A stretch of 64,000 bases of DNA from Rickettsia typhi (lineage in GTDB: Bacteria; Pseudomonadota; Alphaproteobacteria; Rickettsiales; Deianiraeaceae), in assembly GCA_945889175.1 (NCBI GenBank), contig CAMDBF010000001.1:1-64000 (forward strand). Reading direction: 5' to 3'. The position numbers were made by a program, and so were the translations under genes. This document shows positions 20,487 to 28,719 of this stretch, in pieces (within the stretch, counting starts at the first letter, position 1; each line of letters starts with the position of its first letter). The notes beneath the pieces are model-generated. The model was not told the origin of the DNA. It ran no database searches and saw only the letters and a list, made by a program, of their open reading frames with translations.

Positions 20487-21665
20487 TTAAGTATAATCAT
20501 CCAGTAGATAAAAGAGGGTTCTTTTTGAACCTGTGTTGTTAAGACTTACATCGCAAACTTCCCCTTTGCAGCTTAGTGACCTTACAAAACCAGTTGCTGA
20601 GTTTCCGTCGTCCATTATTTCATCAATAATTTTTGACTGCTTGTAACTTAAAACTGCACCACTTGGGCTATAATTTGAGACCCTTTGCAGACAAGTAGAT
20701 ACTTCATCTGAACTACCAGAGGCATCACTAAGTCCGCACAAGGATGACATGTCACCACTGACACAAGGGCTTGCTAAACCTTGGCAACTTTGATTATTAA
20801 CAAACAGCCCTTTCCACCTTTGCTGATTTAAGTTTTTGCAATAAACACCCTGCTCGTTGACAAGAATACTGTTTACACAGAAAAATAATCCTAGATTTGT
20901 AAAAAAGTTGCTTATTGTACTTTTTGCGCCATAAATAAAATTGAAACCTTGTTTTACAGGCACCTTAGAACACAATGAAATATCACTTTCTATATCCCCA
21001 GTATTATAGCTACCAAGATTAATAACCGATCCCAGAACTAAAGCGTTGCCTTTGTATTTTTTAACTCCAGAGCCTATTTTAAAAACTGGGGCTTTTTTTG
21101 TAGCATCAGTTATGCCAAAGAAAGATATTTTTGCATCATCAAGCTTCGCCGACGGCAATGCTTGTTGTAACTGGTTAAAATCAGCCCTTATACTGTAACT
21201 AGATTTAACATCTGTTACATAGCCATCCTTGCCAATGTAGCCGCCATAATAAAGCTGATACATTGCAGATGAAGATTCGTTAATATAATCGCTGCCATTT
21301 TTTAAGCAATCCTCGCTCTCGCCGTTATTCTTTTTCTCAGAGCCGTATCCAAACTCAATAATACCATCCCCATCTCCCCTGTTTAAGGCAAAGCCATTTG
21401 ATATGTCAATCTGCTCCGCCCTGTTTGTAAAATTTATTATTCTATCAAGTCTTGTGTCGCCGGGTAGGGAGTTGTTTAGGTCTTTAAAGCTTCGTGCTCC
21501 ATTTTCAATACTTTTTATCTGTTTTATTACTTCGTTTAGTTTGGATTTTTCACTTTTACCATAAACAAAATAACTAACAGATATAGTTAAGCCTATAGCA
21601 ACAACCACAGCCATGCCTTTTACAACAAAGGCTGACTGTCTTCCGGTAAAAACAACATCAAACAT
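20487..21665 (-). CDS. Type IV pilin/pseudopilin-like protein
   Basis: N-terminal TM helix (FVVKGMAVVVAIGLTISVSYFV), then an amphipathic helix and NSLPGDTRLDRI...RGDGDGIIEFG, which resembles pilin-like prepilins; Cys-rich C-terminal half. Confidence 0.5.
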   Translation of the reverse strand: MFDVVFTGRQSAFVVKGMAVVVAIGLTISVSYFVYGKSEKSKLNEVIKQIKSIENGARSFKDLNNSLPGDTRLDRIINFTNRAEQIDISNGFALNRGDGDGIIEFGYGSEKKNNGESEDCLKNGSDYINESSSAMYQLYYGGYIGKDGYVTDVKSSYSIRADFNQLQQALPSAKLDDAKISFFGITDATKKAPVFKIGSGVKKYKGNALVLGSVINLGSYNTGDIESDISLCSKVPVKQGFNFIYGAKSTISNFFTNLGLFFCVNSILVNEQGVYCKNLNQQRWKGLFVNNQSCQGLASPCVSGDMSSLCGLSDASGSSDEVSTCLQRVSNYSPSGAVLSYKQSKIIDEIMDDGNSATGFVRSLSCKGEVCDVSLNNTGSKRTLFYLLDDYT

Positions 21666-21692
21666 AAAGCAACTTAACCCCCTCTTTTACAG

Positions 21693-22853
21693 CTAAGACT
21701 TACTTGGACCTTGCTTTTTTAATTTTGTTGTAGTTACAACTTTAGACAAGGCAGGCTTAATGTTAGAAGGCTTTGCAAAATCCTTGTTCACAATCAGTTT
21801 TAACTTTGGCATAGCACTTTTTGTGTTTACAGCCTTTACTTCTTTTTGAATCGCCTTAATCTGGTTAACAGGTTTTACAATCTTTTTTACAACTTGCTGC
21901 TCAATCTTTTTAGAAGGTTTCAAATCTTTAATATTTTTAACCTTAGAAATAACCTTAGCAACAACCTTGGCAACTTGTTTTGCCTCAGGTTTTGCAACTT
22001 TTTTTACTAGCTCTACTTTTTTAATCTCAGGTTTTACTGGGGTCTTGGATTTTGCGGTACTTTTTATAGCAATAGCAGACTTGACCAGAGGTTTTACTGC
22101 AACTTTTATTGGACTTGGGTTTATCTGTTTTTGTTTTACAATTTTTTGATTTTGAGCTATGCTTTGTATCGTTTTATTTTTTATCTCTTTTTCAATACTA
22201 TGTTTTACCTTAAGCTTAGGCTCTGGTTTTTGGGGATTTGAAACAAGATCTCTTATTGCAACAATTTGTCCGTTATGAATTTTGTTTAATATGCTTATTA
22301 AGCCAGTATCTTTACTGATAAAGATTAACATATTAGAGTTTTCAAATTCCATCTTCATGAAAGCCTCCTCTATTGTCATTGCAATTATATCAAGACTATC
22401 GTTGTTCCAGTAATTTTCAGCACTTTGAGAACTAATCTTTGAGCCTGTAAATGTAAATTCTACAAAATCATCAACAAAATCTTCGTTATTTAACACCTCG
22501 GTTGTAAGATTTAGTTTATTGACTAGGTTGCGAAGATTGGTAATCCCTACATCTTCGTTAATGTGTTTTGCAATTTTATTTTTATGCCTTCTAATTTTGG
22601 ATTCACACTGGGTAATTGCCATCTGTATCGAGTCCTCAATATCGTTACCAAAGCCATTACTTTGTATGTTTAATATTAACTTAGTTTTGTGTCTTAAAAC
22701 CATCAAAGTAACGAAAGAAGCATCTTTTTTACTAGATATAAAGCTACATTCGAAGTTTTCATTGCAGTGCTTTTTTATGTAAGACTCAAGTCTGGCAGTA
22801 ACTCTCTCCTGCACCTTTACATTTGGAATTAAATTTAAGTAATGTATTTTCAT
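21693..22853 (-). CDS. hpf: Divergent long-form ribosome hibernation promoting factor with a Lys-rich C-terminal extension
   Basis: S30AE-like IEDSIQMAITQCESKIRRHKNKIAKHI; long-HPF C-terminal-domain-like IIAMTIEEAFMKMEFENSNMLIFISKDTGLISILNK; then about 175 aa of K/P/V-rich sequence. Confidence 0.55.
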   Translation of the reverse strand: MKIHYLNLIPNVKVQERVTARLESYIKKHCNENFECSFISSKKDASFVTLMVLRHKTKLILNIQSNGFGNDIEDSIQMAITQCESKIRRHKNKIAKHINEDVGITNLRNLVNKLNLTTEVLNNEDFVDDFVEFTFTGSKISSQSAENYWNNDSLDIIAMTIEEAFMKMEFENSNMLIFISKDTGLISILNKIHNGQIVAIRDLVSNPQKPEPKLKVKHSIEKEIKNKTIQSIAQNQKIVKQKQINPSPIKVAVKPLVKSAIAIKSTAKSKTPVKPEIKKVELVKKVAKPEAKQVAKVVAKVISKVKNIKDLKPSKKIEQQVVKKIVKPVNQIKAIQKEVKAVNTKSAMPKLKLIVNKDFAKPSNIKPALSKVVTTTKLKKQGPSKS

Positions 22854-23073
22854 AAATTATTATATTAAAACAAATTAAACTTATAAATAAGCTTTATTAA
22901 CACTCTTCGTATCTTTAATAGATATTTTATATTATAAATATATAAAACGAAGATTAAAAAAGAGTGTGTTACCTATTTTACTATTGTCAATAAAAAAATA
23001 CAAAATTTCTTTAACAATTACACTTTTTAGTTGTATTTTATGTTTTATATAATAATTCTAATCACCTTTCTCA

Positions 23074-23256
23074 CTACTTTTCGCTATCTATTTTACTAGA
23101 CGAAGTCCCGTCTTCCTTCAGTTCTTTTCTCAAGCTCCTAACCCCTTTGCCAATTTGCGACATTACATTTGGTAACTTACCAGCACCAAATAAAATTAGT
23201 ATAGCAAGTAAAATTAACAATATTTCCCAAAAACCAAGATTCATAAATTTTAACAA
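23074..23256 (-). CDS. tatA: Sec-independent translocase TatA
   Basis: GFWEILLILLAILILFGAGKLPNVMSQIGKGVRSLRKELKED. Confidence 0.93.
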   Translation of the reverse strand: MLKFMNLGFWEILLILLAILILFGAGKLPNVMSQIGKGVRSLRKELKEDGTSSSKIDSEK

Positions 23257-23342
23257 AAAATAATTTTAAATTTTTTCAGACTCATTTCATCTAAACCTAA
23301 TTTGTTTAAATGCAAAATAACTGCTTTGCAATAAATAAAAAA

Positions 23343-24062
23343 CTAATCACAACCATCATCTTCGTAAGTTGAGGTTATATTGTACTTTGTTTCAAAATCG
23401 TACCATTTATTTTGCATGTCGGATTCGTCCATTAATTTTGTATTATAAATTGTTTTGTAAACAAAAGAATAGTAGTAATCGTACCAAGCATTATGAAAAT
23501 CATGATAAGACATTTTACAAAGTTCAATTGTGCTTTTTATACTGGCAATTTGATCGACGACATCCAAAATCTCTCTATTAGGTGATATACCTAAATAAGG
23601 CTTACGCAATACATTAATATCTCCGGTTTTAAAAAACTCAAGCCTAATTTCTTCAAGCCATATTTCAAACTCAAACCTTCTTTGCTTGTCCTTAATAACT
23701 GGTCTAAGCTCTTGTAATCTAGATGGAAAGTTGTCAAAAACTTTATACTCACCTTTAAGTTTGTTTATGTAGTTTGTAAATTTTTCTAAAAATTGTGGAT
23801 CTTTTAAATCTCTAGTTAAAACTAAGTCTGAATCATTGCAAGTCCAAAAGCTAGAACTAGAAAAATCGTACATTTCAAAATATTTTTCTATATCTGCTTT
23901 TTTAATACCATACTTCTCATCAACATATATTGTTGTAATTCCACAATTGTATTTATAAATATTTACTTTGTAGGAATATGCCTTGACCGAAAAAGTAAAA
24001 AACAAAATTAAAGATAAAGATCTTAATTTTAACATAAATAAAAGATAAATTAAGCTAATCAC
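23343..24062 (-). CDS. Hypothetical secreted protein, tandem paralog A
   Basis: Signal peptide LRSLSLILFFTFSVKAYS; shares RLEFFKTGDINVLRKPYLGISPxREILD with the neighbouring ORF. Confidence 0.7.
   Translation of the reverse strand: MISLIYLLFMLKLRSLSLILFFTFSVKAYSYKVNIYKYNCGITTIYVDEKYGIKKADIEKYFEMYDFSSSSFWTCNDSDLVLTRDLKDPQFLEKFTNYINKLKGEYKVFDNFPSRLQELRPVIKDKQRRFEFEIWLEEIRLEFFKTGDINVLRKPYLGISPNREILDVVDQIASIKSTIELCKMSYHDFHNAWYDYYYSFVYKTIYNTKLMDESDMQNKWYDFETKYNITSTYEDDGCD
23974..24054. repeat. Direct repeat copy 1 (5' end and leader of paralog A)
   Basis: 81 bp differing at about 4 positions from 24686-24766 by eye. Confidence 0.85.
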
Positions 24063-24747
24063 AATCTTTACCTAAATAAGCAATCCTCATTTTATATTTT
24101 TGCTCAAATTTAGAGAGTAAATCTTCCATCTTAGATTCACCTATCCATTCTTCGTTATAAATCTTTTTGTGGACACTTAAATAGTAGTAACTATACCAAG
24201 CTTGATTAAAGTCATAACAAGATTTATCACAAATCTCAATATCGTCTTTTAAGGTGGCAATGTTATCAACAATATCCAAAATCTCTCTACTAGGCGATAT
24301 ACCAAGATAAGGCTTACGCAATACATTAATATCTCCGGTTTTAAAAAATTCAAGTCTAAGTTCCTGAAGCCAGATTCTAAGGTCAACTCTTCTTTTTTGA
24401 TGAACGATTACTTGTTTAATTTCGTTCATAATAGCTGGATAACTATCAAAATATTGCAACTTTTCCTTAACTTTGTTTATACGGTTTGTAAATTGTTCTA
24501 AAAATTGCGGATCTTTTAAATCTCTGCTTAACAGTAAACGTTTGTTATCACAAGGCCAAAAACCAGATGACCAAAAATCGTAAATATAATAATATCTTTC
24601 CACATCACTTTTTGAAAGGCCATAATTATCATCGGTCTCAATAGTTATCATGCCACATTCTTGTTGAAAAATATCTATCATATAAGAATATGCCTTTTGC
24701 GAAAAAGTAAAAAACAAAATTAAAGATAAAGATGTTAATTTTAACAT
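24055..24747 (-). CDS. Hypothetical secreted protein, tandem paralog B
   Basis: Signal peptide LTSLSLILFFTFSQKAYS; clear paralog of 23343..24062. Confidence 0.7.
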   Translation of the reverse strand: MLKLTSLSLILFFTFSQKAYSYMIDIFQQECGMITIETDDNYGLSKSDVERYYYIYDFWSSGFWPCDNKRLLLSRDLKDPQFLEQFTNRINKVKEKLQYFDSYPAIMNEIKQVIVHQKRRVDLRIWLQELRLEFFKTGDINVLRKPYLGISPSREILDIVDNIATLKDDIEICDKSCYDFNQAWYSYYYLSVHKKIYNEEWIGESKMEDLLSKFEQKYKMRIAYLGKDCD

Positions 24748-24766
24748 AAATAAAAGATAAATTAAG
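24686..24766. repeat. Direct repeat copy 2 (5' end and leader of paralog B)
   Basis: 81 bp differing at about 4 positions from 23974-24054 by eye. Confidence 0.85.
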
Positions 24767-24768
24767 AA

Positions 24769-25725
24769 TTAATAAGAACTTGAAAACGAGTTCATTAGAT
24801 AGTCGACATTTTCCTTTGGAGGGGTGACTGAATTACCATTTTTATCTCTAACCTCGTAATGTAAGTGATTACCCGTTGAACTACCTGAGCTACCAACATA
24901 TCCTATAACATCACCTTTTTTTACATGATTTGGATGATCAGCGTCAGTTCCAACTTTCACAAGTGGGGACTTGTCCATATGTCCATAAAAATGTTCTTGT
25001 CCTGTTTTTGGATCTTTAATTGATGCACGATAACCAAAGCCATCTTTTATATCTTTTTCATTTTGAGGGCCAGATCTAGTAACAATTCCATCGCTTGCGG
25101 CTCTAATTGGGGTTCCCTTTACTACTCCCCCTATATCTAATCCACGATGTGGTTTTGGATGCAGTTTATCAACCTGAGCGTAAGGGGTTGTAATTCTTGG
25201 ATGGTTAACATTCCTTTCATCATTCACTAAGCTTTGCGGATCGGTGCCAATTAAGTTTTGTTGCTTATAGATATCTTTACCGCTTGAATCCTTTAAGCCA
25301 GTATTTTGCCATTTTACCCTGCAGTATAATCCGCTTGGGTTGCCGTTGCTGTCAAGCAATTCGCCGTAACATCTGCAATTAAAGTCCTGCCCCGGTTTTA
25401 TATCGTTAGAGTTCCAGTCAAACACAAGTCCATCTTTTGACTCATGGCTAAGCCTTACCGAGCCGTCCTCTTTAGTATGCCAAATATAAGGTATTTGCGA
25501 TGTAGATGAGGATTTTGTTTGTAGCCCCTCTGTATTTTGATTTGGGCTTGGGTTGAGCCTTTGAGAAATTTTGCTAACTAAATACTTGTCGTAGCTGTCG
25601 TTTGCTCCGCCTTGTTCAATTTTTGGCATTTTGTTGCCATCGGGGTCAGTGCCTTTTACAAACCAAGTGTTCATAAATTCTTGCCTGCTTGCTATTTTTA
25701 AATTGGTTATATTGTTACTATTCAT
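24769..25725 (-). CDS. M23 metallopeptidase with a phage head-morphogenesis (Mu F/SPP1 gp7)-like CRC motif region
   Basis: M23: HRGLDIGGVVKGTPIRAASDGIV...GHMDKSP...GSSTGNHLHYEVRD. Upstream: YIWHTKEDGSVRLSHESKDGLVFDWNSNDIKPGQDFNCRCYGEL. Confidence 0.75.
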   Translation of the reverse strand: MNSNNITNLKIASRQEFMNTWFVKGTDPDGNKMPKIEQGGANDSYDKYLVSKISQRLNPSPNQNTEGLQTKSSSTSQIPYIWHTKEDGSVRLSHESKDGLVFDWNSNDIKPGQDFNCRCYGELLDSNGNPSGLYCRVKWQNTGLKDSSGKDIYKQQNLIGTDPQSLVNDERNVNHPRITTPYAQVDKLHPKPHRGLDIGGVVKGTPIRAASDGIVTRSGPQNEKDIKDGFGYRASIKDPKTGQEHFYGHMDKSPLVKVGTDADHPNHVKKGDVIGYVGSSGSSTGNHLHYEVRDKNGNSVTPPKENVDYLMNSFSSSY

Positions 25726-25907
25726 AATTAAATATTCGTATTAATTGATAATATTAAACTAAACCTAAGTATTGTCAATTAAATAGCTAATATTGTTAAG
25801 CAGAATGTGTGTATTTTAATTTTTTAAAATATAACTAAAAATTTTGACAAAAGAATATTTTTGCAATATAACTTATGAGGTAATCTATATGCAAAAAAAT
25901 TTAACCC

Positions 25908-27782
25908 ATGGACTTTAAAAGCTTTATTGAATCCTTAAAAAAACAAATTTCGATAGCCGAGATTGTAGGCAAGCATGTGCAATTAAAAAAACGCAGCGGC
26001 GCAAAATATGTTGCAAAATGCCCTCTTCATAAAGACGACACACCCTCTTTTACCATAGATGATGCAAATGGTGTGTTTTACTGCTTTGGCTGCCTTAAAG
26101 GGGGTGATGTAATTAATTTTACTCAGGAGCTTTACGGACTTTCTTTTAATGATGCCATAGAGTCTCTTGCTAGTCAGTATTCTATAGAAGTTCCAAGTTT
26201 TTCAAAGCAGGACAGCGAGCTTGCAATTCAAAAAAAAACACAGGAAACTATAGCCCTGCAGGCAATTAAGCAAACAGCTAAGGTGGCAAGCAAAATACTT
26301 CAGTCTACAAATGCTGGCAAGGATGCACTTAATTACCTTGTTAAGGTAAGGCGTTTTGATCAGTCTGTAATTAGCGAGTTTGGATTTGGACTTATTGGCG
26401 AGAACTTTGAAGCTTTGATAAAGCAGGAGGGTGTTACTCAAAGTGAGTTAAATATTGCAGGGGTTTATTTGGACGATTACAATAGATTTAATAACCGTAT
26501 AGTTGTACCTATACACAACAAAAATGCCGAAATTGTAGGGTTAGGCGGAAGAATTTATCAAGAGTTTCAAAAGCAAACGGCAAAATACATAAACTCACCT
26601 GAAACTGTAATATTTAAGAAAAACGAAGTTTTGTTTAATTACCACAGGGTAAGATTGCAAAAAACACCATTTATTACTGTCGTCGAAGGGTATTTTGATG
26701 TTATTAAGCTTTGGCAATTTGGCATTAAAAATGCCATTGCTCCAATGGGTACCAATATTACCGAAGACCATCTTTCGATACTGTTTAAGACAGGTAAGGG
26801 GCTTGTCTTTTGCTTTGATAGCGATAACGCAGGTATGGCAGCATCTTTAAGGGCTATGAAAATGTGCTTTAAGTTTTTAACGCCCGAGACATCATGTAAG
26901 TTTATGACCCTTCCCGATGGAATTAAAGATCCAGACGAGATGATAGATAAACATGGAGCGGATGGATTCTTGGCATTGTTTTCAAAAAATAGCAATACAT
27001 CAAGGCAAGGCTATGTTGCTGACATTCAGCAGGCTTTTTTTAGATCTATAATACAAGGGGTTAATGTAAAAGATGCAACTCAAAGGGCAAAGATTGAAAG
27101 CGAAATAAAGTCAAGTGTTATAAGTCAATTAAAACACGAGGGTCTTGCGAAGGGTTATCAGGCATTTTTTAAGTTTGAGCTTGATAAAATGAATTTTATC
27201 AAAAGCGGCGATGTGCAAAAAGAAATTTATGGCAATGCTTCAAAAAATAAAAAGCAAGACATGTCGGTAAAAGACCTTGCTCTTGGCGGTGGCAAGCTTT
27301 TTACGGAAAAGGAAATTAGCTCAAAATCAATAAAGAACAATACAACTACCGAGGCTAAAATACATGAGTGTCGCAGTAAAATTTTAAGCTTATTAATTAG
27401 TAATTTAACAATAGTAATTGAAAACAAGGAGGAATTTTTTGACTCCATTGACATAGAACTTTTAGATGATGTTTTTGAAAATATTTATTTTACTTTTGTA
27501 AATTACATAAACGAACTTATTGAAAATAATCAGATTACAAAAGAAGAACTTTCAAGTCAGGTAAGAACTAAATTTTACAATTTTTTTAATCCAAGCCTAG
27601 TACAAAAAGCAACCAAAGATTTATTTCTAATGCTAACAAGAATTCAGCTCGGGCTTGCAATATTAATTACCGAAGCACAAATTACCAACCTATCATCGCA
27701 AGGCGGCGAAGAGTCTGCCAATCTTGTAAAAACTCTCTTTTGCGACCTTAACGATTTAAAGCTAAGATTATCAGAGCTCTAG
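25908..27782 (+). CDS. dnaG: DNA primase DnaG
   Basis: Zn finger CPLHKDDTPSFTIDDANGVFYCFGC, TOPRIM VVEGYFDVIKLWQFG, FDSDNAG. Confidence 0.95.
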   Translation: MDFKSFIESLKKQISIAEIVGKHVQLKKRSGAKYVAKCPLHKDDTPSFTIDDANGVFYCFGCLKGGDVINFTQELYGLSFNDAIESLASQYSIEVPSFSKQDSELAIQKKTQETIALQAIKQTAKVASKILQSTNAGKDALNYLVKVRRFDQSVISEFGFGLIGENFEALIKQEGVTQSELNIAGVYLDDYNRFNNRIVVPIHNKNAEIVGLGGRIYQEFQKQTAKYINSPETVIFKKNEVLFNYHRVRLQKTPFITVVEGYFDVIKLWQFGIKNAIAPMGTNITEDHLSILFKTGKGLVFCFDSDNAGMAASLRAMKMCFKFLTPETSCKFMTLPDGIKDPDEMIDKHGADGFLALFSKNSNTSRQGYVADIQQAFFRSIIQGVNVKDATQRAKIESEIKSSVISQLKHEGLAKGYQAFFKFELDKMNFIKSGDVQKEIYGNASKNKKQDMSVKDLALGGGKLFTEKEISSKSIKNNTTTEAKIHECRSKILSLLISNLTIVIENKEEFFDSIDIELLDDVFENIYFTFVNYINELIENNQITKEELSSQVRTKFYNFFNPSLVQKATKDLFLMLTRIQLGLAILITEAQITNLSSQGGEESANLVKTLFCDLNDLKLRLSEL

Positions 27783-27899
27783 ACTTGGGAAAGCTCAAGT
27801 TTATGAAATATTACTAGACTATTAAGAAAGATTTGCTAAGCTTTAAGTAAGTATATATGTAATTTGTATTATTGTTTGTTAAGGCAAATGGATAGTGTA

Positions 27900-28148
27900 A
27901 TGGTTAGAATTATTATTAAAAAAAAGCAATCCGTACTTGATGTTGAGGGTAAAACTATTTCAAACTCTTTAAATCAGCTTGGATTTGATGATGTTTTGGA
28001 TGTTTTTAAAGGTAATGTTGTTGATGTAAAAATTAAATGCCTAGCTACCGATAAACAAAAGATTGATGAATTAGTTGGCAAAATGTGTTCTAAAATTTTA
28101 GTCAACGATATCATTGAAAGTTACGAGTATCAAATACTTAGTAAATAA
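27900..28148 (+). CDS. purS: Phosphoribosylformylglycinamidine synthase subunit PurS
   Basis: IIIKKKQSVLDVEGKTISNSLNQLGFDDV...VGKMCSKILVNDIIESYEYQI matches the PurS pattern; the listed 27864 start uses TTG, and ATG at 27900 or 27888 is likelier. Confidence 0.8.
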   Translation: MVRIIIKKKQSVLDVEGKTISNSLNQLGFDDVLDVFKGNVVDVKIKCLATDKQKIDELVGKMCSKILVNDIIESYEYQILSK

Positions 28149-28171
28149 AAAAAGAATAAAGATTAAATAAC

Positions 28172-28678
28172 ATGTTTCATTTTTTTAGCCTTGCCTTAGT
28201 CAGCTCTATATTATTGTTTGTAAGTGGATGCGGAGATGTGTCTAACGTAAAATGGCTTAAGCCAAATGGCAGAATATACTCATATATGCCAAAAACTGAT
28301 GATGAGCTTTATAAAAAAGCTTGGTACGAAGGTTGCGAAACAGGAATGTCAACTGGCTTTGGTAAGGATTTTAACAAAAGTTTTCACTTTTTTAAAAAAG
28401 ATGTAAGATTTGCTGGTCATAAATTTGGTGACGAAAGGGACTTGTACCAAGGAAAAGCTATTACAAAGGAACAGATGGGCTATTACGAAAGAATTTGGTA
28501 CGATGCAATGAAGGCTTGTAGGCACTACAACTTAGCATCTTACAAACATCCAGCAATGGACTCGATGCCAAAAACACCGGGTGAGGCAGCTTTAAAAATG
28601 GATGATATATCCCTTGTCTACGAGTTTGCCGCTTGGCAAAATGGTGCAGCCGGCGAGGGTAATATAGCCTTTTGGTAG
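28172..28678 (+). CDS. Hypothetical lipoprotein
   Basis: N-terminal hydrophobic segment ending LFVSGCGD (lipobox-like). Confidence 0.6.
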   Translation: MFHFFSLALVSSILLFVSGCGDVSNVKWLKPNGRIYSYMPKTDDELYKKAWYEGCETGMSTGFGKDFNKSFHFFKKDVRFAGHKFGDERDLYQGKAITKEQMGYYERIWYDAMKACRHYNLASYKHPAMDSMPKTPGEAALKMDDISLVYEFAAWQNGAAGEGNIAFW

Positions 28679-28719
28679 AAAGTAGTAAATAATTATAAAA
28701 CAATATTGTTAATAAATTT

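Noticed and set aside
21967-22149. Plus-strand Phe/Thr-rich ORF
   Set aside because: Antisense to the Lys-rich HPF tail
26639-26995. Minus-strand ORF of 118 aa
   Set aside because: Antisense to the dnaG TOPRIM region; composition is that of a shadow ORF
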